Shown here piece by piece: positions 1-14,399 of a stretch of DNA of 64,000 nt. The DNA comes from Epiperipatus broadwayi (lineage: Eukaryota > Onychophora > Udeonychophora > Euonychophora > Peripatidae). Numbering within the stretch: position 1 is the stretch's first letter; each line of letters starts with the position of its first letter. The DNA is taken from assembly GCA_028023455.1 (NCBI GenBank), contig JAQFVV010006199.1, forward strand, positions 1,240,001 to 1,304,000, written 5' to 3'. The notes beneath the pieces were generated by a model. The model searched no databases. It worked only from the letters and a program-made list of their open reading frames with translations, and was not told where the DNA came from. The translations under genes were made by a program, and so were the position numbers.

Positions 1-1267
1 ATTAATTCATGTAATCTACCTTCACTCAAAAATAATCTGCAGTTGTATGCAACTAAATAAAAGATCATCATTAAATAATAGTGGATTCTTTCTGCCTTTA
101 TCTGTCAACTGTTGATGATTTTACAGGTTTTTTAAGGATGAGGACTTTAATTGTAATTTATGTATATAAACATTTTGGACATTTAACCAAGAAATGGTAA
201 TACTATTTTTATCATTGTTATAATTTGCTGAGCATGCTTTTGATGTTGATGATCAGAATCATAGCATTCATACTTTACCACAGGAAACAATGCAACATTT
301 AAATAAAGTGCATGTTATGTAAATGTCCTATTTGTATATTCAATTTCTTTAACAAGGGAACACAGGATTCTTTTTTGTTTATAGCATGGGGGTGGAGGAT
401 ATAGCAATAAACCATGCTTCCTTGAATTTATGCTTCCTATCATCTTGCACAGAGAAAACCACTTTTACTTTCACTGGATCAAAAATGTAACTATATTCTC
501 ACACATGTTCCAGAAATACCGATCTTTTTTCTGAATTCTTTTTTACATGGCTATACAGATATTTGTGCTGTGCCAGTCTTATAGCAATATTTGCCCGCAA
601 GTCCACATTTATTTATTTTTTGCTATGATAAAAATAAATGACTGCTATAATTTTCTGTGAACTGGATAAAAAAAGATTCTTCTTTAAAGCTGCACAGAAA
701 GTTTCTAATGCACATTAAATATTGTAATTACAGTGTGAATATTCACATGTTAAATTAACAGTGATAAATTGTTTAGTAGTATGCATCAACTAGCATAGTG
801 ATTTTATTAGCTTTAAGTTCACAAACAATCATGGTCTTGTATATCATATATCTGATGATTATAATATTGATTTTTTGAAGATGAAATATATGTGTGCATG
901 TATATGGATGAATGTTCAATCTTTTTTTTAATATATATTTTAATCATAACAGACAAAAGTAAATTATGGCCATCACTTTGTAAACTCAGTTAAAATGCTG
1001 GCCAAAGAAGTAGTTGGTACTAAAATTATTAATCATGACTCATAGGGCTAAGAATTCTAATCTGCAGATCTAAAGTGTCATTTAATAATAATCTTTTATT
1101 TAGCTATTTATAACTATCAAGACATTCATGTAAAGAATGTATGTATTGGAAGAATTGTAATATTAATTGGAATATTATGGCCTTCATAAAAATATAATAA
1201 AAGTAAAAAGATGACTTGAAAGTACACATTTACTTCACAATCAAAATAAAAATATTATAGATCTAAG
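1..1267. other. Anonymous AT-rich DNA, no gene seen
   Basis: I see no coding potential, terminal repeats or RNA gene here on either strand. The sequence is AT-rich with short homopolymer runs. Confidence 0.5.
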
Positions 1268-3422
1268 AAGAATGGGATATATTACAAATAAAAAATGGAA
1301 TAATAATGTGCAGATAGATAGCATATCAAACAGGATAACAACAGGATAGTAAGATTATTAATGAAAGTTACTGTATGCAAGTTATTCAATAAAGATATAA
1401 AAATAATTTTATTAATGTGCAAAATGCTTTTGATCATAAATAACATTTTAAAACTTTTATGAAATCTTTTAAATTAAAAATTGAAAAATTATTAAGAGAT
1501 GAAAATATTGTGAGTATATTTAGTAATGGAGACATTCTCATGAAATTTGCAAGAAAAGAAAAATTGTGTATTAAGCTACTTCTTTTTTTTTTTTGTTGAG
1601 AAAAATCCAAGGCAGAAATGAAAATGGAAGCTTCTAAATAAAGTTATAGATAAGTTGAATTATATTTTTATGAACAAAAAAATATATTTCAGTATACTGT
1701 ATTCTGCATAATATATTCATCACAAGAAATGGACATTGATTAAATGTAAAATGGTTTTTAATGCTAAGCTAGAAAGGCAAAAGCTATTAAGAAAAATATA
1801 CCAGGTGATATTCCTAACCTTTAGGAATACTTCCATAAAATTAACTAGAACTTGTAAATCATTTTGAGATATCAGTATGATTTGAAGATGGCTCAAACTT
1901 GAATAAAATCAATAAGAATCTATCTGATAGTCTTCTAAGAATTGTTATATAGATGAAAAGCAGTAAATGATTGTTATATTTTTAATTAAAACAAGACAGT
2001 ATATGAAGAAAAGAAAAAGTATGAAAATTATCTAAAATGATAAAAAGAATTGGATATCTAAAACTCTGTAAAGAGTTAATGATAACACATTAAATAATAA
2101 TTGTGAAATGACAAGAAAACTATAGAAAATAAAATTTACAAACACAAAATAATAAAGTTTCAAAAATACAAAATTCAACTTTGTTTTTTTGTAGAAATAA
2201 GAAAAATGTAATAGTATTACTAAAAATAGAGATTATCTAAAGTGTGTGAAAAAGTTCTACAATGAACTGTATAGTTATAAAAAATAAAAAAGCAAATTAG
2301 TTTTTATAATTATGAGAGTATTTTTTAAAATGCAAAGTATTTTGAAATTTGTGAAGACCGGAAAAATTATAGATAATGATGGTATTATTATAAATATTTT
2401 AACAAAAGCATGTGAGAATGTAGATCAATTGTTGACAAAGTTATAATACAAATATTAAATTATAAGAATTTATCACATAATTTGAAGAATGCAGTAGTCC
2501 TAATAATACTTTTTAAAAGGTGAGAAAAAAATTAGGACTACAAATTTAACAGTTTTATATCAATTCTATATAAAGGATCATTACATTTTGTCTACAAAAA
2601 TTTGCAATAAAAATAAACAAAATGGATTACAATATGATTTTAACATTGTAAATGATGTCTGACAGGTTGACTCTATCTTTTTAAACTTTTTATAGCAGTT
2701 TTAGAGAAATATTTTGTACAATAAAATGGGAATAAAAATAAATAAAGATTATTCAAGATATCATAATTTTTCTGATGATGTGATTGTTTTTACAAATAAT
2801 ACTTCAAAGTTTTAGAAGGTGTTTTAAGAAGTTATAATAAGATAAAAGTAAGACAGATAATACTAAAATGATTGAAGTACTGTTTGATGACTTTCTGAAA
2901 AAAGAGAAAGTAAGAATTGATAACAATAAATCAAAAGAAGTTAAACTTTTTAGATTTTAAATGCTTATGGAAACATGGTGATAGAAAATCATTTGAGAAT
3001 TAAACTTAGATGTAGTGCTTTTTGGAAGAAGTAACTCAGTATTAACAGCAAATATGCCTTTGTGCTTGAAAATGATTTTTAATAAATATATTTTACCAGT
3101 ATTTGCTTATAGATCACCAGTGAAGTATGGAAAGATGTTTATTGGAATTAACAATGCAAAATTAAAATACATGAAAAAAAAAAAACAACAAGTAGCCATC
3201 ACTAATGTAATTGAAAGAATTAAGAAACTAAAATAGAGTTAGGCTGGATGGGTTCTAAAAGAGATGATAACCAATGGTCAAATGAAATTCTAAGGGATTG
3301 TAAAAGACCTATCAAGAAGCCAGGTGTAAGATGAATGAAAAATTGAAGTTTATTATAATTAAAAAACACTATGGATTAAATAAACTGGATTAAATTTAGA
3401 AAAACCTTTATTGTGCATAATA
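1268..3422 (+). pseudogene. Decayed RTE (BovB-like) LINE copy
   Basis: This stretch aligns by eye, in order, with the long RTE ORF at 15.4-18.2 kb. It starts in the endonuclease domain (the GVGFIINKKW block near 1272), passes the KKGKAPGNDG-like block near 2350, keeps an FSDD-V-I-V-F version of the reverse-transcriptase catalytic box near 2765, and ends with the RWIKLGETF-like C-terminus near 3400. Stops and frameshifts occur throughout, so no reading frame over about 75 codons survives. The first part of the endonuclease is missing and the copy is far older than the one at 15.4 kb. It still has both catalytic Asp residues that the younger copy has lost. Confidence 0.75.
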
Positions 3423-6400
3423 ATTATTAAAAATAGATGGGTTGAAAAATTCATTTAATATTATAAGTTTATCTAATATTGACAATTGGGTTTTGGTACT
3501 TCGATTTTAAATAAGAGCATAAATGCTAGCAAATGATAGTTAATGCAGGGAAATTAAAACTCCAACAAAAAGTTTAAATAAACTTCATATATATTGGTTA
3601 AGATTAATTGGTTATAGGTAGACTGTCAACTAAATAACCATTTTTATAACCTTTTGAACCAACTACAATACTTTACATATATAAACTATATATGTCAGTA
3701 GCTAATTTGTCATTATATGTAAATTACTTCATCACAGTTTTTATGCTTATACTTTAATAAAATATTTCATACATGTTACCAAGGCAACATTACCTATAGG
3801 CAGAAAATAAATGTCTACTATCCTTTTCTCTGATTTTAAATCTAATATAAATGCTAAAGTGATAGCTAACAAAGAGAAATCAAAATTCAGCTGAGAAATT
3901 TAAATAATTTAAATACACATCTGACAAAACAATCAATCATAAGTACCAATTATTAATTGGACATTATATATAAATTGCATCACCACGGTTCCTATGCTTA
4001 ACTTGACCAATAAACATTTCAATAATCCAGTAACAATGCAAAAATTATGTATGGACAGAAAGTGGCAAAACATTTTGTATTTTTATTTATGATTTCTAAT
4101 AAACTCTAAATGCTAGTTATGGTAGATAATGGAGTGAAATTAAAACTCTATTAAATTATTTTTATGGTCTATTTAAAATCATAGACAAGAATGGAAAGTA
4201 AATATTCACCTTTTCCTATGCTTAATGTTACTTTGATATTGGATTGCGTAAATATTTATTGATAAAGCATAACAGTTGTCCTGATATAATTTATGTATAA
4301 TGGCTAGGTAGCTTTTAGCACTTATGACTTACTTTATTTAAAGTATTATAGAATAATTTGTTTAAAAGGTTGAAATAAAAGAGTAATTTACTAATCTACC
4401 TACAAATTTAACTGATATATATTAAGTTTAAATTATTCAGTAAAGTTTTAATTTTTCTCTATTATCTATTATTGTTACCATTTATGGTCAATTCAAAATT
4501 ATAGATAAGAATAGTATATGGATATCCATATCTTTTGTGCCAATTCAAGCTACCAATGAATTTCTTAATTGGGAGATAATGGAATGATCTTCAGATATGA
4601 TGCTTAATTACAAATAATCAATAAGCAGTCATAAACACAGAATGTCACTCATTGCTTTGCAAAATATGATATTGCTTTTCAAAGGATAGATCTTGTTTTA
4701 ACACTAGTAATCTTTTAATCTCTTATGTGTTGATATTTTTTTCATAACTTTATTATCTAAAATGCTATAGGCATTGCTTTCACATTGACCATCTCTATAG
4801 TAACTATGATGTGATATTGTGTTAGCAGTACTTCATTTTCATTCTTTAATTTATATGCATTGAAATTTTGATTTTACTTTTTTTTTTTTTTTTTTAATTT
4901 CATACAAGTAAATTGAGTGTTGAAAGTACCCAAAATATTGATAAAATAACTTTGCAACAGGTTTATCAAACTGAATGTTCTCAATTGAGTTTTTGCACAG
5001 GGAAATACAATCAATATTGAGTCACTTGGAACTGGAATAAGGAAAATGAATTTTAGCCTATGATTGAATACTTATGTAGTTTTATTTAGGAATATCTTTT
5101 TCTCTCACAAATATGGAAATAACTAGAAAAGTTAGTTAATCTAAAATGACTTATGTCCTGTAAATTACTCATTTAAATGACAGAAATAGTAATAACAAAA
5201 ATAGTTTCCACCAGAAGATAGTGATAATAGTAAAGATATTTCAATTTTTTTTTTCAAATTTTAAGTAATAGATATGTGGAATATACAAACTTTTTTTGAT
5301 GTAAACTTTTCAAAATTTGAATATATGACTTTGTTTATAGATGAAGATTTGTCAAAGTTTGAGATTGACATCAGTGATTTTACTGATGCTCATCTTACAA
5401 AGAAAAGAAGTTTCGTTTTTTTTTTAAAGAGCAATTAATAAAATTAAAATAATTCTATTTTGTTTGATTTACTGTGAAATCTAAATAGTATTTCTTTTCT
5501 TAGAAGGCTCATGACATTAAAAATAGTTTTGCATTGTTGCACTTTTGCCTATTTTTTTGGAGAAATTCAAGAAGTTCAAATAAAGAAAACTTTCATTTCT
5601 TGTTCAGAAGTGTCATTATACATATATATAACAACAAATAAATAATGTTTAGTGTTTTTCTGAAGGCTTGTGATGATGGTGTTCTAGCTGTATTTTTATA
5701 TTGGACTATTTCCATCATCTAATATGTGTGTTGAATGTCTTTAGAAAAGTTTAATTTTTAGTTAAATATTCCAAATGCATTCAACTGTTAGTAATATCAC
5801 AGCAAACGTTTAATTTTGAAAGTTTTAATTCTTGTATTGGTAGGAGCAATAAATTATGGCCTCGAGTTATTAGAAAGTAATTTTGACTTCCGATTTTAAA
5901 TGGTCTAAGGTTACTGAATTTTTTTCATATTATAGATTGATTATTTAGATAGAAAAATCACTCTAAAAAAGCATACATTCATGCTCTAAATAATAATATT
6001 TTATTGGGAATTATTTTATATTTAGATGTTAGAATGTAAAAGAGACAAGTACTTAGAAAAATATTGTATTATATCTCGAGAGTTGTAGCAACATTAAAAA
6101 ATACTATCCCTAAAACTATCAGTAATAAATTTGACATTCATTCTTTAAAAGTAACAGCCATTCATATTATGTTTTAACAGAAATTATAAACAGTAAAAAT
6201 TTTCATTTGAATATTTTATGCTAGTCATATTATTCAGTAAGAGAATTCTTTTAAGGAGTATGTTGTGAGCAAAAGTTGTTGTTGTAGTTTTTTTTAAATA
6301 TTTATTATCAAATTATAATTTAGTAAAAAATAGAAGCATGCATATATTTAAAAGATTTCAAATCTAGTAAAATTTTATAATCTATTTGTAATTACACTTT

Positions 6401-8400
6401 AAATTTTGTTAACTATAGTAATGTCTGTCACATAATATTTTTGCTAAAAATTCAGTTCTACTTATGAGAATTTTAGGCAGTGGATGTTATTGGCATGAGA
6501 ATATATTGTAAATTATATTTTAGCTAATAAATCTCACTTCCATGGTTATATCATTACATACATTGCATAGTTAGTTGGGGATTTTGATGTGAAGACTAAT
6601 TAAAAGTATAAATTTCAGCTTTTAATCCTTGTTACTTTGTCACCCTAGCATGATAGACTTCTTAAAATTCAATTGTGATTCTAAGATAGACAGCAAAATT
6701 AATTTTTTACTTAAATGATAATTAATTTTATGATAAAAAATAAAATATACTATTTATAATTAAATGTTATTTTTAAATCTGCAGCAGATTGGAGATGAAG
6801 GAGTAAGCTATCAAAACTAACTACAGATTAAATCTGATAGTTTGGTTTCTTATTTTTTTCCTAGTCATGATTTCTGGACTAAATGAGGTTATAAAGTGAT
6901 AATTCAACAATACATTTCTTATTCTTCATTATATACTTTTGATTTAATTTTAACCAGAATCCTATTTGCTTGATGCATTGCATAAGTTAAAAGATGAGAA
7001 AAACACCATAGGCTTTGAAACTTAAATAACTCAAACTATTAATTTTAAGATCTACTGCTTGTTTCATTTACTATATGTTATGTAAATCATAATTTTTTAA
7101 ATGTCTTTAGCTAATTATGATAATATCCAAGTTTGTTTTTTAATTATATTTTGTAACTAACATTTTGCTTTTTGTTTAAATGTTCATTCCATCTTTATTT
7201 AACTATTAAAGTTTTCTGTTTTGTGGCTCTTTCTTGTGGTAAAGTTTCTATCACGTTTTAATATAATTTATGTAATAGTATGGAAATGTATTTAAAAATT
7301 TAGTTATTAAAATATATTTTTTTTACAGTCACTATGTTTAGGGTAAAATAAAAATCACTAAGTCCTAAAGCAATTGGACAATTTTTTTTGTTTTGTTTTG
7401 TGATTCAAAGTGATAAACCGTAAAAGGCAAAAAGAAGCATTTTTAAAAATGACAGTAGAGTATATTTATTTATTTCTTATTTTAAATTCATTTTTTGCAT
7501 TTACCATTTTAAAAATTTTGTTTGTGTATTATTTTATTAATAAAATAATTTTAAAATATTGCTTGAGTGAATTTTCACTTATGCCAAAATAAAACACACT
7601 GTTATATCAAATAGAAATGCATTATCATAATTCTATTTGAAGTCAAAGAGATGCCAAGTTGTTAATTGCTGGATTATCTAGAATTAGCCTTTCTCACATG
7701 GTTTTCTTTTATACTTACATTCTCAAAATTATATAATAATGACATCTCCTTTCACTCTTAGGATTGAAAAGTCAATAAATAGAAGAATTGCCAAAGCCTG
7801 TAGTCCTTTTTTTTTTTTTTTATTATTAATGAACTTTTATTGAAGTAAAGGCAAATATATATATATATAATACAATTCAGCATTTTATTACAATTCTGTT
7901 TTCTATTTTAATCATCTAAAAGTTTCAACAACCTAAAACATAATTCTGCTACAAGTCAACTATCATTTTAACATGATGATCTTAATTTATTATTTAAAAT
8001 ATCTAGTCATAAACTTCAATCACATATATTTACTAGATCATTTTCATTGTTTTTAAATTTGTGTTGTTTTACCAAATCTTATTTCAATGAGACTTGCCGA
8101 TATTTTTTTTATGAATATTTATTTCATCACAAAATTTATTATATTTTTCTCCCATAGTTTTAAAATTTAGGCTGTCAATCTGTTTTTCTTGATTCATATA
8201 TATATATTATAGCATTTGCATTTGATTATTATAATTTTTTATGTTGGCTTTACTTTTTTTAAAATTATGAAATCTATTTTGCAACCCTAGAAATAATTCT
8301 GGTTATAATATATATTTTTTATTTTTACTAGTCTTTTCACCAATTTTTTTTTCTGACTTATGAGAATGCTTTCATAGCATTGACATTACGCGTAATTAAA
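3423..8400. other. Anonymous AT-rich DNA
   Basis: Five kilobases of AT-rich sequence with poly(T) runs. I found no protein homology, long inverted repeats or RNA gene. The short ORF at 7410-7592 is hydrophobic, low in complexity and looks like chance. Confidence 0.45.
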
Positions 8401-8602
8401 TTATTAAAATAGTGCCATCCAGTTCAGGCCTTGTAATCAATGGACGGAAGAAGGTTTATATAAAATCCCTATCTAATGCCTACTCATCCAATATTTCTAG
8501 ACTAGTTTCTAGCTTGTGGCTTTCAGCCTTGGATCTGAGAGCACTGCATTAAATGGCAATACTGTATAGTTTGTTACTGTATTAACAGCTTGTGTAAGCA
8601 TA
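8401..8602. mobile_element. Hammerhead-bearing inverted-repeat element, copy A
   Basis: It shares its left end (AGTGCCATCCAGT), its middle and its right end (GGCAATACTGTA, then the GTGTAAGCATA tail) with the better copy at 43.2 kb. Part of the right arm is missing. It is a degenerate non-autonomous repeat. Confidence 0.6.
8495..8531 (-). ncRNA. Degenerate hammerhead motif A
   Basis: The minus strand reads CTGA, AAGC-CACAA-GCTA, then GAAA, CTAGTC. Stem II, GAAA and the palindromic stem III ACTAGT are kept. Three bases of the CTGATGA core and the stem I strand are lost, so this copy should not cleave. Confidence 0.45.
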
Positions 8603-10440
8603 TAAAATTGTAATTTTGTGATGACATTAAATTATTATTTAAATTATAAAATTATCGAATATTTTATAACTAGAAATACAAATTAAAATCACTATATAAA
8701 ATGTATACTAATCTATGTCCACTATTGATTTTTTCATTACCTGAGAACTAGAAAGATGGGTAAATTACAGTAAATGTTCCAAATTACAAGTGCAATTAAA
8801 TAGAAATTTTAAAATTGTATAGTTTTTTTTAATTTTTTAAATATTTTGAATTAACTGAAAATGCCAAAAGTTTCAATCTTATATATCTTTTTTATTTTCA
8901 ATCATAGAACAAAATGCAAAAAAAACTATTTTTGAATAAAAGTTTGATAAATATAAATTTTTCATAGTATATTTAATGATTGAGATATAATACAAAGTAG
9001 AAATATATCATTAAATTCTGTAATGTTTTTGAAATCAATGATGCAAAATATTTCTCTTTTTCAATTAGATAGTAAAATAGTAAAACATTTATTAAAACAT
9101 TTGATTGTATATTTAAATATTAATATATAGAATAGCATGTTTTGTACATGAGTAGTCTGCAGCATTTTCATACAAATTAGAATTGAAGTTTCCACTGGCT
9201 TGGGAAGAATAAAAATAAAACAATCAGATAATTCAGTATGAAATAATAAATAATTAATAATTTAGAACATTTTAGTTAATTTAATCATCTTTTTATTTTT
9301 TCAAACATCAAAAATTTCAATAGTGGGTGTAATATACTTCTATTATATTAATTGACATAAAATTTGAGATTTAAGTATATTTTTGGACTTAAGAACAATG
9401 TTTAAATTCAAGATTTTTTTATATTTTGATATAGATTTAAATAAAGTTTTTAAAAAAATATAATATAGCCTACTTATATATAAAGTTTTATTTATATCAT
9501 CTAGTTTGTTCAATAATCAAATAATCTTAAACCCAGAATGCATTTATGAGGAATTTCTGCTGAACAAACTGCATGTGTTATAGCTTTTGGTGTGGAGATA
9601 ATTAAACAAACAAAAGAAATATAATGATGCTATAAAACACATGACTTCAGTTATATGCTATCAGAAAAAATATAAACAAGCAAACAAAATTGTAAATAAA
9701 TAAACATAAAAAACATAAAAATTCATAATTTTAATGCATTTTACAATAACCGAGTGGCCATTTCTCCATTTCTGAGCATTATAAGTGATCATGTTAAAAA
9801 GTAAAATAAATTTTGTAAATAAATTTTACAATACACCAGCAAGTGTTTTTCCATTTAACAATTCATACATGTTTGTCTTTCTTAATAAAATTTTATTTGT
9901 GTTTCAATAATATACTTTATTGTACAAAAAATAGGTTACATGAATTTTACAATGGTTTTGCCAGTGTTACAATGGCATGATGGGTCTAACAAATGTGTTA
10001 TCAATTAGAAAAATTTATAGCATTGTTCAAATAGGTTTACAAATTATTAGTTACTAGGTACATTTTAACATAGATGATTATAGTATAATTAAAGGAGATA
10101 AGAATTAAATAGAAAAGTTTTACAATGTAGAAATATTTACATAGCAATTATACATTTATTATTATTTGTAATGATTTATTTTTACTTATCTATGTGCTCC
10201 AAATCAAAACTTTATTGTTCATCAAAAATTACATTGTTGAAAATACATGGTTTAAGACTACATATCTTTGGAACAAACAGATAGATATTATTGTTACAGT
10301 TCAAATAAATTGTTAGGCAGGTACCTGATAAATCTAAACTTGTAAATTATGTATTTGCCTGTGTTGTATTTTCATTGTCTGAGGGTTTAGTTCATCAGTT
10401 TAAAATACTTTTTGATTGAATAAAATATATCCTTTGGACT
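8603..10440. other. AT-rich DNA, possibly LINE 3' UTR in its right half
   Basis: No gene is seen. From about 9730 to 10440 the sequence repeats TTACAATG-like words and lies directly downstream (minus strand) of the LINE ORF remnants. It could be that element's 3' untranslated region; this is a guess. Confidence 0.3.
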
Positions 10441-10442
10441 AT

Positions 10443-11870
10443 TCAATACACAGATGTGGTGTTAAAAAAATTGTTGAAAAAGAGATATATAAACAAAAAA
10501 ATTATAATTGTTGTTGTTACAGCAAAAGTCATTATTTGGCTTTTTGATGTTACAGTTTGTTTCAGGTTTTTAATAGTGACCATGTAGCAGCAAATATATC
10601 TGGGTGTGCAATTTTGCCATGCCTGGTTTTCAGTTGTTTGAGCAATATTAGAGAATAGAGAATGTGGCTGGGTGTCTTCTGGTGTTGTTTCCAAGGCAGA
10701 AAGTACATCTGGTGCACCACAAAATATATAAACAAAAAGTTGCTGCATGAGCTGCCGGTATTGAGCCTTTATTGAGTGTCTTTATTGGGATATCAAGTGT
10801 GATGTTATTTTGTCTATGTGTGTTAATCATAATTTCTTGGGTATTTGTCATAGCTATGCAGGTGTGAAATAGGTGCTGTTGAATTTCTTCTTCCTTGTGG
10901 CACAAGGAACAAAAAGCATCAATTTTGTTGTAAAACCTGCAGTATTTAAGAAAATAGGAGGTAGGTAGAGTGTGAAGATTTAGCTTTAAAAGAAAGTCAA
11001 AAAAATTGAGTTCCAATGACCATTTTTGGAATCGCTGCATCAAACTATTGTTGTTCATAATTAGCATTGGTGAGTGAGGATCAGTAGTTATGTCTGGGTA
11101 CAGCATATTATAAATAGTCCAATAAGTGTATCTACCAACACTCAAAAAAGACACATGATCATAAGTGCTTTGAAATTGGTTTACAAGCAAAGACAAATAT
11201 TCATGTGAAGGTAATGGTCAGTCTGTGGGTGTTATTTGAAGGATGAATTCAAGTACTGGAAAACTTCTTATCAGTGCAGCCATGAGATTAATACTTTTTT
11301 GTTTGTGAAAAACTAGAATGGAGTGAAGACCTAATCCATTTCTGCTTGGTGAAAGACTAAGTTGTTTTACAGAGATGGAGACTACTTTTCTGCACCATAA
11401 TAACTTGCTACAGAGTGAGTAAATGGACAAAGTGAAAGATTTAATGAAATTTATGATTGGTGAATAATAGGTTACTTTTGTAGTTACAAGCTGATTGAAA
11501 AGGGCATACATTTGCATATAATGAGAAGTAGGTTTTGGAAAGAGAAGTGTTTGTGTGTTCAGCATCATCTTTCTGTTTTTTCTGGATCTTTTGTCTCATT
11601 GCAGAGGGCCCTAGGTAAAAAGAAAACCCAAGGAAATTAGTTAGTTTATCATGATAAATGTGTGTATTTATCTTGCCAGTATAAAGAAACCAAGCTGATG
11701 GTTTATTAATGTTGATCTTGAATTTATATTTGAGGGTGTATTCCTTAAGTATTTTTTCCAGAGTAGTTAGTTGTTTTTTGGATGTAAGAAAAACAGTAAG
11801 ATCATCCATTTATTTATGTTGAAAGCATATGCACTTTCTTCTTCTGTTATTATCCTTTCAAAATTTGGTG
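10443..11870 (-). pseudogene. Decayed LINE reverse transcriptase, C-terminal half
   Basis: Overlapping minus-strand frames carry the second half of a non-LTR retrotransposon polymerase. The order is: the MDD catalytic box with following TVFLTSKKQ near 11809; the thumb block GLGLHSILVFH near 11320; and a C-terminal CSLC-(5)-IQQHLFHTC zinc-knuckle-like CCHC motif near 10870-10910. Frameshifts separate the pieces, and the endonuclease and N-terminal RT are absent. The same family recurs at 22.6-24.3 kb, where the equivalent block reads GLAFHSIQVLIYH. The CCHC placement resembles the Jockey/R1/I group, but I cannot assign the clade. Confidence 0.65.
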
Positions 11871-13074
11871 AGTAGTACTTCATGTATTAAAAAAATTTGT
11901 AAGCATAATGCTAAAGTTTACAAAATTTTAATGCCTACTTAAAGTGAATGTTAACTTAAACACATCAAAGTGATATATAGAGAGAATTTTTTTTAATAAC
12001 AAAATTACTATTACATGTCTATAAAAGAAAAAAGTTATTAAGAAAAAGAGTATCACCCAGATTATATTTGTGGTGAAAGTTAGACATCTTACTATTTACT
12101 TTATTTAAAAATATGTTTTTCCTTTATTTTTATTTTTTTAATGAATGATTGAGTGAACACACACAATAAAATATTTGTAAATGTACCCCCTCAATTTATT
12201 GTTAATAACTATATTATTATATAAGTTTGTTTTACTATAATTATAATTTACATATGTGTACTATATATATAAAAACATGTGTTCAGTGCACATGTATGTG
12301 AAAAGCACTGTATACTTGTATTTCAATAAACAATATGTTTTCTTTTCTAATCAAAGTTTATTAATAAAATGTGAATTATTATACATGATTTATAATATAT
12401 GTAAGGGAACTTGGAATAAAAAATAATGGATAATGGAACTCCATTGTATTTCTAATCAGTGGTATTATTATTCATATTAAGTAAATATTAGCAATGTTTT
12501 AAGTCTTCTTACATGTGGTTAATTAGGTTCATAGCTAATATTACTTTTTACTCCAGAAATGATATGATAATTCTATTGCTTTAGATTGCATTTCTATGAA
12601 TCTGTAATGGTATTTTTATAGTTTTGTTCTTTAAGATGCTGAAACTGAAAATTAGCTAATATCAATTTATTAATGTTCAAAAAAATTTGAAGAGGTCAGT
12701 ATTTTCCAGGCATTTTGTTAAAGATCAAAGTTTATCTCCATGTACTTAGGCCTGCTTTCCATTCTTTGCACTCTAGTTTTTACAGCATTTGTGAGATTAC
12801 TTTTAGAAAAAATTTGAATAAGAAAAAAATATGAATTTTGCATAGTTTATTAAATGTTTATTATGATTATTTTTATACAATAATAGTATAATAAATATTT
12901 AAAACCAAAATACACATATACCCTTTGATTTTATTGGTATACGTTTTATTTTTAAAAGTAGAATTTAACAAATTTTTTCATAATATTAAAAGAAGAAAAC
13001 TGCAACTGATAAGATGACCACACCTCTGTTACTATATTTTGAGATAGTCTAAAAATTATGAAGTAATTTTAATA
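11871..13074. other. Anonymous AT-rich DNA
   Basis: No coding, terminal-repeat or RNA signal is seen. A TA dinucleotide at 13073-13074 is the left target duplication of the next element. Confidence 0.45.
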
Positions 13075-14397
13075 CTCCTGGGTCTCGTTTTATGTGGACT
13101 TTTTTAACGCGATTTTGAAGTTATGCGATTCATGTTTCTTCGGAAGTCGAACTCTGATAATGCGCTATTACTTTAAATAATAAATTTCACACACTTACAT
13201 CATATTGAAAGTAATAGCATATTATTGGAATTCGACTTTCATCTTAATAATTTCAATATTTTCAGTGCTTTATAATAGTAAGATTTTATGCAATAATGAA
13301 ATTAAAATCATGATTTCCACATTTTATGTACACACATTAAATTTTACAAGATTATAATGTAAATTTGTTCAAACATTGTGCGTGTTAATTTTGCATTTTA
13401 AATCACCTTCTGTTTTTGCTTTTTAAAAAAGAACGTAATCAATTATTAATCATTTAGTGTCCGCAAGTTTATTTTTAAAAGGTGAGTAATAGCAGTGGGC
13501 ACAATTAAATTTGACAATTAAAAATTAAAATCTGATTTTTAATTGTAATTAACAATTTAAAAATTACTTAAGGCGACCTGAAATTAATGTGATGTGAAAC
13601 GAAATTTGATTTTTAAACGGAATTGAAAATTAAAAAATTAAAAACAAAAATAAGAATTTAATTTTTAGTTGTTAGTTTTAATTAAAATTTTCCCAACAGT
13701 GTAGAAAAAGATAATGAAACAGAAGTGGAACCTGTTCCTTTCACTGCAAAAATGATTCGAGAAGGTCTTCAATTTTCTAATCAGTTGGCAAATTATTTTC
13801 TTATTAATGACACTAATCACAAACATGCTCTTAAATTCCAATGAGAGCTAAATGGTTGTATGTCTGGATATCGCGAATTTCATAAACAATTAATAAAATC
13901 ATCGTCTCAAAGATTAATTACTAATTACGTTGTCACCAGAAAACCATTAACACAACATGAGAGTGAAGTTGGCGCTAGTTGTATTTCCTCTTGTAAAGAA
14001 TCTGATTTTTTACCAGTTTGCAAATGAACCTGTTTATCGGCAAATAGCAATAATAATTAAAACGTGTATAAAAAAATGTAAATTACTGTACTGTAAATTA
14101 TGCATAAAAAATGTATTGTTTTGAATTAAATTAAATATTATAATTAAAAAAAGTTTGTCTTGTATCAATTTTTTTCAAATTTGAAATATTTTTATTAGTC
14201 ATATTTTATTTCCTTATTTTTTTTTTTTGCGCGAATTTTAAAGTAATTTTACGTTGGTGCTTTGCTTTTATGTGATTTTTGAAAAATCGCAGTTCGTACC
14301 CCCCCCTTTTCAAGGTAAGTTACGTCTATTTTTGTGCGATTTCTTTTGCGCGTGTTTTCTGAGGAACCTATCTATCGCGTTAAATGAGACCCAGGTG
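13075..14397. mobile_element. Tigger/pogo-type Tc1/mariner element, internally deleted
   Basis: The left end CTCCTGGGTCTCGTTTTA and the reverse complement of the right end, CACCTGGGTCTCATTTAA, are near-identical terminal inverted repeats. Each is flanked by TA (13073-13074 and 14398-14399), the hallmark of Tc1/mariner insertion. The subterminal sequence (GTCTCGTTTTATG and AACGCGATT) resembles Tigger ends. The 1.3 kb body keeps only the tail of a transposase; the DDE catalytic core is gone. Inside, 13490-13700 is a very AT-rich block with CAGTG-like ends that could be a second nested insertion. Confidence 0.75.
13698..14027 (+). pseudogene. Tigger-like transposase C-terminus (remnant)
   Basis: One frame of about 110 codons reads through an acidic stretch (VEKDNETEVEPVPF), then FSNQLANYFLINDTNHKHALKF and a GYREFHKQL block. 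It is interrupted by one in-frame TGA at 13842-13844 and ends at TGA 14025-14027. The pattern of a helical C-terminal tail ending in an SSQRLIT-like segment recalls the tails of Tigger/CENP-B-related transposases; the homology is by eye only. The N-terminal HTH domains and catalytic DDE region are absent, so this is a relic. Confidence 0.5.
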
Positions 14398-14399
14398 TA

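Noticed and set aside
3015-3236. 73-codon ORF taken as a small gene
   Set aside because: It is a leftover frame of the decayed RTE copy (matches the CLKRMVFNKCVFPVL region).
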